In this document: positions 16,862 through 25,517 of the stretch, piece by piece
How positions within the stretch are numbered: position 1 is the first letter of the stretch
Layout of the letters: each line of letters opens with the position of its first letter
Assembly (NCBI RefSeq): GCF_900102195.1
Contig: NZ_FNBE01000001.1
Coordinates: forward strand, 124,001-188,000
Reading direction: 5' to 3'
Length of the DNA stretch: 64,000 nucleotides
Source: Pseudonocardia oroxyli
GTDB taxonomy: Bacteria; Actinomycetota; Actinomycetes; Mycobacteriales; Pseudonocardiaceae
Made by a program: the position numbers and the translations under genes
The notes under the pieces: model-generated
What the model was told of the DNA's origin: nothing
Seen by the model: only the letters and a program-made list of their open reading frames with translations
Database searches by the model: none

Positions 16862-19255
16862 CTACGCGGTCTCCCGGCGGCGCATCACGCGTCCCACGAG
16901 CTCGATCAGCACGCCGGCCGCCAGCCCCAGCGCGAGCGCGACACCGAGCCGCTCGAGGGTGACGTCGAGCAGGAAGATCCCCCCACCGAGCGCGGGGACC
17001 GCCAGGATGATCGCGGCGACCCCCGCCAGCCCGCCGACCAGCGCGAGCTTCCAGGCGTTGAAGGGCCGCGCGAACAGCGTCAGCGCCCACAGCGACGCCG
17101 TGAGGACCGTGACCGTCGCGACGGTCTGGCTCGCGGTCAGTCCGCCCGCGGGCTGCAGCCACCGGATGGTCCGGTCGCCCGCGTAGGCGGCGGCGCCGAT
17201 CAAGACCCCGACCGGGATCGCGAGCCGCAGCACGCGACGCAGGAAGCCGGGGACGTAGCGGCGGCGGTTCGGGGCCAGCGCCAGCACGAAGCCCGGGATG
17301 CCGATCGTGAGCGCCGAGATCAGCGAGAGCTGGATCGGCGCGAGCGGGTACGCCGCGGCCGTGAAGATCACGACGAGCGCGATGAGCAGCGAGTACACGT
17401 TCTTGACCAGGAACAGGTTCGCGGCCCGCTCGATGTTCGCGATCACCCGGCGGCCCTCGGCCACGACGTCCGGCAGGTGGGCGAACTTGCCGTCGAGCAG
17501 CACGAGCTGGGCCACCGCCCGGGTCGCGGCGGCGCCGTTGCCCATCGCGACGCCGATGTCCGCGTCCTTGAGGGCCATCGCGTCGTTCACCCCGTCGCCG
17601 GTCATGGCGACGACGTGGCCGCGCTGCTGCAGCGCCCCCACGATCGCGCGCTTCTGCTGCGGGGTGACCCGGCCGAAGACGACCTTCTCGTCGAGGACCG
17701 CGCCGAGCTCGTCGGGGTCCTCCGGCAGCGTCCGGGCGTCGACGGCCTCGTGGGCGTGGGTGATCCCCGGCAGTCCGACGGCGGTGGCCACCGCGCCGAC
17801 CGTGCGCGGGTTGTCCCCGGAGATGACCCGCAGGGACACCCCCTGCTCGGCGAAGTAGGCCAAGGTGTCCGCGGCGTCCTCGCGGACCCGCTCGGCCAGC
17901 ACGACGAGCGCGCGCGGCTCCAGGTCCTCGGGCAGGCAGTCCTCGACCGGGCCGGCCTCGCACGAGGCCAGCACCAGCACCCGGCGGCCTTCCTCGGCGA
18001 TCTCCCCGGCCTGGAGCAGCAGCGGGTCCGCGGCCGGCCCCGGGAACACCATCTCGGGTGCACCCAGCACCCAGGTGCCGTGCTCCCCCGCGACGACCGC
18101 CGACCACTTGCGGGCCGAGGAGAACGGCACCCCGCCGGTGCGTTCCCAGACGCCGCCGGAGAAGACCGAGCCCAGGGCCTGCGCGGTGGCGTTCGAGTCC
18201 GGTCCGGACGCGCTGAGCACGAGCGCCTCGCGGACCTCCGCGTCGTCCAGCGCGTCCGCACCGGCGGGCATCACGAGCCGGTCGAACACGATGTCGCCGT
18301 GGGTCAGCGTGCCCGTCTTGTCCAGGCACACCACGTCCACCCGCGCGAGGCCCTCCACCGCGGGCAGCTCCTGCACCAGGGTCTGGCGCCGGGCCAGGGT
18401 GACCGCGCCGAGCATGAAGGCGAGGCTGGTCAGCAGGACCAGCCCCTCGGGAACCATGCCGACGAGCGCGGCGACGGTGCCCGTGACCGCGTCCTGCCAC
18501 TGGTGGGTGTCCGGGGTGCGGAACTGGCTCCACACCAGCAGCGGGGCCACCACCAGCATCATCAGCGAGATGTAGCGCAGGAGCGTGTTGGTGCCGCCGA
18601 CCAGCTCGGACCCGACCTTGGTGAACTTCTTCGCCTCGGCGGTGAGCCGGGTGGCGTAGGCGTCCGCGCCGATCGCGGTGGCCCGGAACCGCCCCCGGCC
18701 CGCGACGACGATGGAGCCGGAGCGGACCTCGTCCCCCGGTTCCTTGTGGATCGGGTCCGACTCGCCCGTCAGCAGGGACTCGTCGACCTCCAGCCCCGCC
18801 GACGTCGTCACCACGCCGTCCGCCGCCACCTGGTCGCCGGAGCGCAGCTCCATCACCTCGTCCGCCACGACGTCCGCGACGTCGATCTCGGACAGGGCCC
18901 CGTCCCGGACCACGCGGGCGTGCGGCGCGTTGAGCACGGCGAGCTTGTCCAGGGTGCGCTTGGCGCGCACCTCCTGGATCACCCCGATGGCCGTGTTCGC
19001 CACGATGACCAGCCCGAACAGGCCGTTCTGCCACCGCCCGGTGGCCACGATGACCAGGAACAACACGAACAGCAGCCCGTTGAAGGGCGTGAGCACGTTG
19101 GACCGGACGATCGCGAGGGTGCTGCGGCTGGTGCGGGTGTCGACGGCGTTCGTGCGGCCCGCGGCCACCCGCTCCGCGACCTCGGCCGCCGTGAGCCCGG
19201 TGGCGGGTGTACCGGGTGCATGCAGCAGGGGTGCCCCGCCGATCACGTCCGCCAT
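16862..19255 (-). CDS. ctpE: P-type cation ATPase, CtpE-like
   Basis: 797 residues, the same length as mycobacterial CtpE. The P-type ATPase core is complete: actuator TGES (163-166), MVPEGL in membrane helix 4 (267-272), the phosphorylated Asp312 in DKTGTLT and the hinge TGDGVNDAMALKDADIG near residue 545. There are about 10 membrane segments and no heavy-metal-binding N-terminal domain. CtpE is reported to move calcium in mycobacteria; the same is inferred here from similarity and length. It has its own ATG at 19255 and no obvious operon partner. Confidence 0.82.
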   Translation of the reverse strand: MADVIGGAPLLHAPGTPATGLTAAEVAERVAAGRTNAVDTRTSRSTLAIVRSNVLTPFNGLLFVLFLVIVATGRWQNGLFGLVIVANTAIGVIQEVRAKRTLDKLAVLNAPHARVVRDGALSEIDVADVVADEVMELRSGDQVAADGVVTTSAGLEVDESLLTGESDPIHKEPGDEVRSGSIVVAGRGRFRATAIGADAYATRLTAEAKKFTKVGSELVGGTNTLLRYISLMMLVVAPLLVWSQFRTPDTHQWQDAVTGTVAALVGMVPEGLVLLTSLAFMLGAVTLARRQTLVQELPAVEGLARVDVVCLDKTGTLTHGDIVFDRLVMPAGADALDDAEVREALVLSASGPDSNATAQALGSVFSGGVWERTGGVPFSSARKWSAVVAGEHGTWVLGAPEMVFPGPAADPLLLQAGEIAEEGRRVLVLASCEAGPVEDCLPEDLEPRALVVLAERVREDAADTLAYFAEQGVSLRVISGDNPRTVGAVATAVGLPGITHAHEAVDARTLPEDPDELGAVLDEKVVFGRVTPQQKRAIVGALQQRGHVVAMTGDGVNDAMALKDADIGVAMGNGAAATRAVAQLVLLDGKFAHLPDVVAEGRRVIANIERAANLFLVKNVYSLLIALVVIFTAAAYPLAPIQLSLISALTIGIPGFVLALAPNRRRYVPGFLRRVLRLAIPVGVLIGAAAYAGDRTIRWLQPAGGLTASQTVATVTVLTASLWALTLFARPFNAWKLALVGGLAGVAAIILAVPALGGGIFLLDVTLERLGVALALGLAAGVLIELVGRVMRRRETA

Positions 19256-19326
19256 CGTCCCCCCGCCTCGCCGATCCCCGGCGCCACTCTAGGGCCGACG
19301 ATCGGACGGCTGATCCCGGCCCGCTC

Positions 19327-20706
19327 CTACGGGTGCTCGTTCCGGGGCACCGGGACGCTACGCCGGTCGAGGTGCTCAGGTGCCCGGCGCGGCATCGGTA
19401 GGCCCGCGGGCGGGGTCCTCTCCGGCCCGGTCCCGCCGCGGCCCGCCGTGATGTCGTAGCCCGTCTCGGCGTGCTCGGACAGGTCCAGGCCGCCGTGCTC
19501 GGCCTCCCGGCCCGCCCGGAAGCCGATGGTCGCCCGGATCAGGTAGCCGAGCACGAGCGTGACGACGAACGAGTAGCAGGCGACGACGCCCGCCGCGACG
19601 GCCTGCCTGCCCAGCTGGGTCCAGCCGCCGCCGTAGAGCAGCCCCTCGGTCGGGATCCCCGGGTTGACGGCGCTGGTGGCGAACACCCCCACCAGGAGCG
19701 TGCCGACCAGCCCACCGACGAGGTGGATCGCCACGACGTCCAGCGAGTCGTCCAGCCGCAGCCGCCACTTCAGCGCGCAGGCGAGCGGGCAGATCACCCC
19801 CGCGGCGACCCCGATAGCGATGGCCCCCCACAGCCCGACGTACCCGCAGGCCGGGGTGATGGCCACCAGCCCCGCGACGGCCCCGGAGGCCGCGCCCAGC
19901 GTGGTGGGGCTGCCGGTCCGCAGCTGCTCGACGACCAGCCAGGCCAGCACGGCCGCGCACGTCGCGACCGTGGTGTTGGCGAAGGCCATGGCCGCCAGCC
20001 CGTTGGCCGACAGCGCCGACCCGGCGTTGAACCCGTACCAGCCGAACCACAGCAGCGCGGCGCCGAGCACGGTGAACGGGAGGTTGTGCGGGCGTGCGAT
20101 GGCCTCCGGCCACCCGGTGCGCCGCCCGAGCACGATCGCCAGGGCGAGCGCGGCGGCGCCGGCGTTCATGTGGACGGCGGTGCCGCCCGCGAAGTCCAGG
20201 GCGTGCAGCCGGTTCGCGATCCAGCCGCCGATCGCGTCCGGCGCGACGACGCCGTCCACGGCGAAGACCCAGTGCGCGACCGGTGCGTAGACCAGCACGC
20301 TCCAGAGCGCGACGAACACCAGCCACGGCCAGAACCGGGTGCGCTCGGCGACGGCGCCGGAGATCAGCGCCGGGGTGATCACCGCGAACATCAGCTGGAA
20401 CATGGCGAACGCGAGCAGGGGCACGGTGTGCTCCCCCGACCCCGCGAGCGCCCCCACCGACCAGTGCGCGCCCGGGGCCGACACCCCGCCGATCAGCCCG
20501 TGGAACCCGTCGCTGCCGAACGCCAGGTCGAACCCGACGACCGCCCAGACGAGACCCACCACCACCAGGCAGATCACGTTCATCATCAGCATGGTCAGGA
20601 CGCTCTTCGCCCGCACCATTCCGGCGTAGAAGAACGCGAGCCCCGGAGTCATCAGCATGACCAGCGCGGCACACGCGAGCAGCCACGCGGTGTCACCGGT
20701 GTTCAT
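19327..20706 (-). CDS. amt: Ammonium transporter (Amt/MEP/Rh family)
   Basis: 459 residues with 11 predicted membrane segments. Amt signatures: TPGLAFFYAGMVRAKSVL near residue 20, DFAGGTAVHMNAG (first pore histidine), the HNLPFTVLGAALLWFGWYGFNAGSA block and the second pore histidine in AIHLVGG. The cytoplasmic tail has HGGLDLSEHAETGYD and then a divergent Pro/Arg-rich extension. It imports ammonium across the membrane. No glnB or glnD gene follows here, unlike the common amtB-glnB arrangement. Confidence 0.95.
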   Translation of the reverse strand: MNTGDTAWLLACAALVMLMTPGLAFFYAGMVRAKSVLTMLMMNVICLVVVGLVWAVVGFDLAFGSDGFHGLIGGVSAPGAHWSVGALAGSGEHTVPLLAFAMFQLMFAVITPALISGAVAERTRFWPWLVFVALWSVLVYAPVAHWVFAVDGVVAPDAIGGWIANRLHALDFAGGTAVHMNAGAAALALAIVLGRRTGWPEAIARPHNLPFTVLGAALLWFGWYGFNAGSALSANGLAAMAFANTTVATCAAVLAWLVVEQLRTGSPTTLGAASGAVAGLVAITPACGYVGLWGAIAIGVAAGVICPLACALKWRLRLDDSLDVVAIHLVGGLVGTLLVGVFATSAVNPGIPTEGLLYGGGWTQLGRQAVAAGVVACYSFVVTLVLGYLIRATIGFRAGREAEHGGLDLSEHAETGYDITAGRGGTGPERTPPAGLPMPRRAPEHLDRRSVPVPRNEHP

Positions 20707-20915
20707 CGTGCCCGCCTCTTCACCGCCGTCAGGACCCTGTCCCCGGATACGGACCGTAGGCCCCGGGCCGCCGACGTTCAGCGGCCGCGGAGAAGGTTAA
20801 CGAATCGGTAACCGGTTATGCGACGGATTCCAGGAGCGATTCCGCTCGCATTCTCGGACATTCCGTGGCCCTTCCGTCACCCTCCGAAATCGCCGAGATC
20901 GGCGGGCGGGAGCGG

Positions 20916-20921
20916 TAGGGT
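20916..20921 (+). promoter_or_regulatory. -10 box for a leaderless VOC gene
   Basis: TAGGGT ends 7 nt before the ATG at 20929, so transcription would begin at the start codon. Confidence 0.5.
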
Positions 20922-20928
20922 CCGGCGC

Positions 20929-21315
20929 ATGGTCGTCCGCCTCAGCGTCACCGCCCTGGACACGCGCGATCCGGTGGGCCTGGCCCGCTTCTACTCCGCC
21001 CTGACGGGCTGGCCGATCCGACCGGACGACGATGCGGGGGCCGGGGAGACGGACCCGCCGGACTGGGTCGAGCTGGACGCCGGTGGGGCGGCCACGATCG
21101 CGTGCCAGCTCTCCCGGGGCCACGTCCCGCCCGTCTGGCCCGGGGACGAGCACCCGCAGCAGGTCCACCTGGACTTCGCGGTCGCGGACCTCGACGAGGG
21201 CGAGGCCTTCGTCCTGGGGCTGGGTGCGCGCAAGCACGACATCCAGCCGGACGCCGGCTGGCGGGTCTTCCTCGACCCCGCGGGCCACCCCTTCTGCCTG
21301 GTCACGGAGAAGTGA
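20929..21315 (+). CDS. VOC family protein (glyoxalase/bleomycin-resistance fold)
   Basis: 128 residues. It has the paired beta-alpha-beta-beta-beta modules of vicinal oxygen chelate proteins: VTALDTRDPVGLARFYSALTGW at the N-terminus, then QQVHLDFAVADLDEGEAFVLGLGA and a C-terminal WRVFLDPAGHPFCLV. This single-domain form is often annotated as glyoxalase-like, with no known substrate. TAGGGT at 20916-20921 ends 7 nt before the ATG, so the message is probably leaderless. It converges with the crotonase gene, whose stop lies 1 bp away. Confidence 0.85.
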   Translation: MVVRLSVTALDTRDPVGLARFYSALTGWPIRPDDDAGAGETDPPDWVELDAGGAATIACQLSRGHVPPVWPGDEHPQQVHLDFAVADLDEGEAFVLGLGARKHDIQPDAGWRVFLDPAGHPFCLVTEK

Positions 21316-21316
21316 G

Positions 21317-22090
21317 TCAGAGCTGAGCGCGGTTGCGCGCCATCACGGCCCGGCGCCGCTCCTCGAGCGCGGCCATGTCCGTCCGCCCGGAGCGGGCGAT
21401 GGCGGTCTCGGTCGCGAGCGCCGCGAGCACCGGCGCCCCCGAGCCCTCGACGTACATCCGCTTGACGTCCGCCACGACGTCCGCGGGCGGCTCGGCGGCC
21501 GCGGTGGCCAGCTCGACGGCCCGGTCGAGCAACCGCCCGTGCGCCACGACCTCGGTGACCAGGCCGATCCGGGCGGCCTCGGCGGCGTCGAGCACCTCAC
21601 CGGTCAGCGACATCCGCCGGGCCCGGCCCATCCCCACCAGGGACGGCAGCCGCGCCGTCATCCCGCCGCCGGGCCGCACGCCGACCCTGGTGTGGGTGTC
21701 GGCGAACACGGCCCGCTCGGAGGCGACCAGGAAGTCGCAGCCCAGCGCCAGCTCGAGGCCACCGGTGAACGCGGCGCCGTTGACCGCGCCGACGATCGGC
21801 GTGCGCATCAGACCGGTCTGCTCGATCACCGGGCTGTCGCGGTGTCGGCGGAAGTAGGCCTCACCCTCGGCCGCGGCCTGCTTGAGGTCGACCCCCGCGC
21901 AGAAGGCCGGGTCCGCCCCGGTCAGCACGACGGCGCGCACCGGCTCGGCCGCGTCCGCCGCGACCAACGCCGCGTACAGCGCGACGATCAGGTCCCCGCT
22001 CAACGCGTTGCGGGCCGCGGGCCGGTTCATCGTGATGATCCGCACCGCGCCCCGGTCCTCGACCAGCACCACGTCGTTCGGCGCGCTCAC
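21317..22090 (-). CDS. Enoyl-CoA hydratase/isomerase family protein
   Basis: 257 residues with the crotonase fold: NRPAARNALSGDL, the oxyanion-hole region FCAGVDLKQ, and FTGGLELALGCDFLVAS with Glu113. The second catalytic glutamate of true hydratases is not seen; that position lies in DTHTRVGVRPGGG. It may therefore catalyse isomerisation or another CoA-thioester reaction rather than hydration. GTG start at 22090 (MSAPND). Neighbouring thioesterase and ligase genes fit acyl-CoA metabolism. Confidence 0.87.
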   Translation of the reverse strand: MSAPNDVVLVEDRGAVRIITMNRPAARNALSGDLIVALYAALVAADAAEPVRAVVLTGADPAFCAGVDLKQAAAEGEAYFRRHRDSPVIEQTGLMRTPIVGAVNGAAFTGGLELALGCDFLVASERAVFADTHTRVGVRPGGGMTARLPSLVGMGRARRMSLTGEVLDAAEAARIGLVTEVVAHGRLLDRAVELATAAAEPPADVVADVKRMYVEGSGAPVLAALATETAIARSGRTDMAALEERRRAVMARNRAQL

Positions 22091-22108
22091 CCGTTGTCCC
22101 CCTCGGTT

Positions 22109-22162
22109 CGGTCGGCGTCGTCACGGTCCGCGTCGTCACGTTCCGCGTCGTCTCGGTCGGCG
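22109..22162. repeat. 15-bp tandem repeat, 3.6 copies
   Basis: Unit CGGTCCGCGTCGTCA with small changes, starting at 22109, 22124, 22139 and a partial copy at 22154. It lies between the divergent crotonase and thioesterase genes, where promoters for both are expected. Confidence 0.75.
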
Positions 22163-22230
22163 GCCCACTCCACTGTGACGTGTCCGGGCCGGATGTCGTG
22201 GTGTCGGGGCGGGCGGGGTAGAACCGACCG

Positions 22231-22869
22231 GTGAGTACTCCCGACACCGATCTCGACGCGCAGTCCGGTCTCAGCCTGCTGTGGGCGGACCGGGACGCCG
22301 CACCACCCGAGGTGCCGGCGGGCTTCCTGGCGATGGTCGAGACCATGCGTGAGCTGCAGGACCGGCTCACCGCCGCCGCGCCGCCCGCCGAGGTGGTGGC
22401 GGAGGTGACCGAGGCGCTGCGCAGCGTGGCGGACCGCCTGGGCGAGTACGAGGTCGACGAGCGGAAGCAGCTCGCCGGGCACCTGCACCACCTGCCGGGC
22501 CGCGGCCAGGCCCTGGTCCCGCCGCTGGTGGTGACCGACGGGGACGAGCAGAGCTCTCGCGGCCACGTCACCTTCGGCCGCTTCCACCTGGGCGCCAACG
22601 GCGCGGTGCACGGTGGGGCCCTGCCGCTGGTGTTCGACGACCTGCTCGGCAGGCTCGCCAACACGGGCGACCGCGTCCCGGCCCGCACGGCCTACCTGCG
22701 GGTGGACTACCGCTCGATCACGCCGATCGACCGGGAGCTGCAGGTCCGCGGGTGGTTCGACCGCGAGGAGGGCCGCAAGCGGTACCTGCGGGGCACGATC
22801 CACGCCGGTGACGTGCTGTGCGCGGAGGCCGACGCCCTCTTCGTCGCCCTGCGCCCCGGCCAGCCGTAG
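22231..22869 (+). CDS. PaaI-like hotdog-fold thioesterase
   Basis: 212 residues. The C-terminal 120 residues form a hotdog domain with GANGAVHGGALPLVFDDLLGRLA (near residue 130) and YLRVDYRSITPIDREL, the signature of PaaI/YigI-type acyl-CoA thioesterases. The N-terminal 90 residues are helical and less conserved. GTG start at 22231. It is divergent from the crotonase and convergent with an acyl-CoA ligase, so hydrolysis of an acyl-CoA intermediate is likely (inference). Confidence 0.82.
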   Translation: MSTPDTDLDAQSGLSLLWADRDAAPPEVPAGFLAMVETMRELQDRLTAAAPPAEVVAEVTEALRSVADRLGEYEVDERKQLAGHLHHLPGRGQALVPPLVVTDGDEQSSRGHVTFGRFHLGANGAVHGGALPLVFDDLLGRLANTGDRVPARTAYLRVDYRSITPIDRELQVRGWFDREEGRKRYLRGTIHAGDVLCAEADALFVALRPGQP

Positions 22870-22883
22870 GCCCCGGGTCCCGG

Positions 22884-24365
22884 TCACCGCGCGAGCCCGG
22901 CGACCACGTCCCGGCGCACCAGCTTGCCCGTCGGAGTGCGCGGCAGCTCCGCCCAGGCGACGATCCGGTCGGGGGTCTTCGCGCCGCGCAGCGACCCGCG
23001 GACGGTGGCGCGCAGGGCCTCCAGCGCCTCCGCGTCGAGGTCGACGCCGCGCCGCGGCACCACGACCGCCTCGATCCGCTGGCCCCACTCTTCGTCCGGC
23101 ACCCCGACGACGACGGCGTCGGCCACGTCCGGGTGGCGCTGCAGGACGTCCTCGATCTCGGCCGGGGCGATGTTCTCCGCGCCGCGGATGATCGTGTCGT
23201 CCACCCGGCCCTCGAGGAACAGGTAGCCCTCCGCGTCCAGCCTGCCGCGGTCGCGGGTGTGGAACCAGCCGTCGGCGTCGAGCGAGGAGCCGGACCCGCC
23301 GCCCGCGTACGCCGTGGACACCTGCTCCCCGCGGACCCAGACGTGGCCGGAGGTGCCCGCGGGCAGCGGGGTGTCGTCGTCGGCCCGGACCTGGATCTCG
23401 ACGCCCGGCACCGCCCGGCCCGCCGAGGACAGCCGCTCACCCCCGGCGCGGTGGTCCTCCGGGCCGAGCACGGTGATCGTCGAGCTGGTCTCGGTGAGGC
23501 CGTAGGCGTTGACGAAGTCGACCGCGGGCCACTCGCGCAGTGCCTGCTCCACGACCCGCCGCGGCATGGCGGCGCCGCCGTAGGCCAACGACCGCAGCGA
23601 GGGGACGGACCGGTCGAGTCCCGGCTCGTCCATGATCCGGGCGAGCATGGTGGGGACCACCATCGCGTTCGTGACGCCCTGGTCCCGCACCGTCTCGACC
23701 CAGTCCTGCGGCGTGAACGCCTCCAGGACGATCACCCGGCGGCCCGCGTAGAGGTTCGTGAGCGCGTTGGAGACGGCGGCGATGTGGTAGGGCGGCACGC
23801 TCATCAGCGCCGCGTCGTCCTCGGCGGCGGCGCCGTACTCGACCGTGCCGAGCACGTAGGACACGAGGTTGGCGTGCGTCAGCACCACGCCCTTCGGCGC
23901 GCTCGTGGTGCCGCTGGTGTAGATGACGACCGCGGCCGAGTCGGGGTCGACCTCGCGCGGCTCGACCGCGTGGGGGGCGGGCGTCCGCGTCTGCTGCAGG
24001 AACTCCTCCGGCGTGCGCGCGGTCAGGCCCGCGCGCTCGATCGCGGCCCGCTGCCGCTCGTCCGCCACGACCAGCGCCCGCGGGTGGTTCCCGACGAGGT
24101 GGTCGAGCTGCTCGGCGCCCAGCCGGTAGTTCACCGGGACCAGCGGCACACCCGCCAGGCCCGCGGCGAACAGCGCGACGGGGAACGCGGGGGTGTTCAC
24201 CGCGAGGTGGAGGATCGCGTCCGCGCCCTCGGCCTCGACCAGCGCGGCCCCCGCGCTCGCCCTGGCACGCAGCGCCTGCGCCGTCAGGCCCGCCTCCCGG
24301 GTCCCGACGACGACCCGGTCGCCGAACCCGTCGGCGGCCATGTCCAGCAGCACGGTGATGTTCAC
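22884..24365 (-). CDS. Acyl-CoA synthetase (AMP-forming)
   Basis: 493 residues, an ANL-superfamily ligase. It has the P-loop YTSGTTSAPKGVVLTH near residues 150-165, the A5 motif NAYGLTETSS, the A8 hinge GRVDDTIIRGAENIAPAEIE and the C-terminal catalytic Lys481 in PTGKLVRRD. It activates a carboxylate as acyl-AMP and then acyl-CoA. GTG start at 24365, 12 nt after the small upstream gene at 24378, so they are one transcription unit from the promoter near 24730. Chain length of the substrate is not predictable. Confidence 0.9.
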   Translation of the reverse strand: MNITVLLDMAADGFGDRVVVGTREAGLTAQALRARASAGAALVEAEGADAILHLAVNTPAFPVALFAAGLAGVPLVPVNYRLGAEQLDHLVGNHPRALVVADERQRAAIERAGLTARTPEEFLQQTRTPAPHAVEPREVDPDSAAVVIYTSGTTSAPKGVVLTHANLVSYVLGTVEYGAAAEDDAALMSVPPYHIAAVSNALTNLYAGRRVIVLEAFTPQDWVETVRDQGVTNAMVVPTMLARIMDEPGLDRSVPSLRSLAYGGAAMPRRVVEQALREWPAVDFVNAYGLTETSSTITVLGPEDHRAGGERLSSAGRAVPGVEIQVRADDDTPLPAGTSGHVWVRGEQVSTAYAGGGSGSSLDADGWFHTRDRGRLDAEGYLFLEGRVDDTIIRGAENIAPAEIEDVLQRHPDVADAVVVGVPDEEWGQRIEAVVVPRRGVDLDAEALEALRATVRGSLRGAKTPDRIVAWAELPRTPTGKLVRRDVVAGLAR

Positions 24366-24377
24366 GGGTCCGCCCGC

Positions 24378-24689
24378 TCAGTCGGAGGCGGGGAGCGGCT
24401 TGGCGTCCTTGAGTGGCACCGGGACGCCGCCGATCGCGAGCGTCCCGCTGCCCGGCTTCGTGCAGAGCAGCTCCACCCCGTGCTCCTCCGAGGCGTACCG
24501 CTTGCCCATCACCGTGCCCGCCTGCTGCGCGGGATCGGCGGGGTGAGACGTCCCGGCCTCAGGCCCCCTGGCGTCCACCATCGGCGCCCCGCCGCAGGTC
24601 ACGTCCAGATCCTCGGCTCCCCACCGCACCACGATCACCGTGGTCTGGTCGGTGGTGCTGGCCAGGGTGGCCCCTACACGCGGCTTCAT
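24378..24689 (-). CDS. Conserved hypothetical, operon with acyl-CoA ligase
   Basis: 103 residues with no domain I can name. It begins MKPRVGATLASTTDQTTVIVVRW, has a single Cys in DVTCGGAPMV and another in ELLCTKPGSG, and ends GGVPVPLKDAKPLPASD. The layout (short beta-rich stretches, no membrane segment) suggests a small cytoplasmic protein. ATG at 24689 with GGAGAG upstream. The 12-nt gap to the ligase supports a shared role in acyl-CoA metabolism. Confidence 0.7.
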   Translation of the reverse strand: MKPRVGATLASTTDQTTVIVVRWGAEDLDVTCGGAPMVDARGPEAGTSHPADPAQQAGTVMGKRYASEEHGVELLCTKPGSGTLAIGGVPVPLKDAKPLPASD

Positions 24690-24727
24690 CGCGGCGCCTC
24701 TCCGTCCGGTCCCGGCTGGGTGCCGTC

Positions 24728-24751
24728 ACTATAGATCAAACGTTCGTTAAG
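24728..24751 (-). promoter_or_regulatory. Promoter with AACGTTCGTT operator-like site
   Basis: On the minus strand a -10 TATAGT (24733-24728) lies about 40 nt before the ATG at 24689. Just upstream is AACGTTCGTTAA (24740-24751), a near-palindrome related to the TGAACGATCGTTCA site before the acyl-CoA dehydrogenase at 58821. This suggests TetR-family control of lipid genes. Confidence 0.4.
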
Positions 24752-24818
24752 TGGGGAAGGGCGGGCCGGCGGTGAACGCTTGCCGCCGAACGGCGGAGTG
24801 CGGTTCACTGATGCCGTG

Positions 24819-24896
24819 ATGCGCATGCGGCTCCAGTTCTTCTGGCCGAGCCGCCGCGTGTGCGAGTTCGACGAGTTCTGTCTCCCGGCCGCGTAG
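24819..24896 (+). CDS. Possible 25-residue leader peptide before carbonic anhydrase
   Basis: ATG at 24819 opens a 25-codon frame ending TAG at 24894: it begins MRMRLQFFWPSRR and ends VCEFDEFCLPAA. The frame sits 108 nt upstream of the carbonic anhydrase on the same strand in an otherwise gene-free gap. It contains SRRVC and two cysteines, loosely recalling actinobacterial cysteine-linked leader peptides (SRR-V-D-L pattern with terminal Cys). The mycobacterial homologue of the downstream gene adjoins sulfate-assimilation genes. Function as an attenuator is inference; it could also be chance. Confidence 0.4.
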   Translation: MRMRLQFFWPSRRVCEFDEFCLPAA

Positions 24897-25004
24897 CCGC
24901 CGCGCCCCTTCCTGCGTCGATCCCGCGTCTGCGCGGCCGTCCCGACACGCATCCCCGTTTCGAGGACCTCGTTCGACCACGTTCGACCACGCCAGGAGAC
25001 ACCC

Positions 25005-25493
25005 ATGTCCGTCACGGACGACCTGCTCGCGAACAACGCCCGCTACGCCGAGTCCTTCTCCGGCCCGCTGCCCCTGCCGCCCGCCCGGAAGGTCGCCGTG
25101 GTGGCCTGCATGGACGCCCGGCTCGACGTCTACCGCATCCTCGGCCTCCAGGAGGGGGACGCGCACGTCATCCGCAACGCGGGCGGCGTCGTCACCGAGG
25201 ACGAGATCCGCTCGCTGGCCATCAGCCAGCGGCTGCTGGGCACCGAGGAGATCATCCTCATCCACCACACCGACTGCGGCATGGTGACCTTCACCGACGA
25301 CGACTTCAAGACGTCCATCCTCGAGGACACCGGCCTGCGGCCCGCCTGGGCGGCCGAGGCGTTCCCCGACGCGGACGAGGACGTCCGGCAGTCCCTCGCC
25401 CGCATCCGGGCCAACCCGTTCGTCCCCCGGAAGGACTCGGTGCGCGGCTTCGTGTTCGACGTCGCCACCGGGAAGCTCAACGAGGTCGTCTGA
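25005..25493 (+). CDS. canA: Beta-class carbonic anhydrase (Rv1284/CanA type)
   Basis: 162 residues, close in length and sequence to M. tuberculosis Rv1284. Zinc ligands Cys35 (ACMDARLD), His88 and Cys91 (HHTDCGM), with the Asp37-Arg39 dyad, are all present. It interconverts CO2 and bicarbonate in the cytoplasm. Ends with the conserved FVFDVATGKLNEVV. GGAGA precedes the ATG. Upstream DNA has a duplicated GTTCGACCAC (about 24971-24990) and a possible leader peptide. In mycobacteria this gene precedes cysDN; here it does not. Confidence 0.92.
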   Translation: MSVTDDLLANNARYAESFSGPLPLPPARKVAVVACMDARLDVYRILGLQEGDAHVIRNAGGVVTEDEIRSLAISQRLLGTEEIILIHHTDCGMVTFTDDDFKTSILEDTGLRPAWAAEAFPDADEDVRQSLARIRANPFVPRKDSVRGFVFDVATGKLNEVV

Positions 25494-25517
25494 CCGCCCG
25501 TCGACTCCCCCGCGCGG

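Noticed and set aside
24690..25004. tRNA or riboswitch before the carbonic anhydrase
   Set aside because: No cloverleaf, T-loop or known aptamer core could be traced; only the short reading frame stands out.
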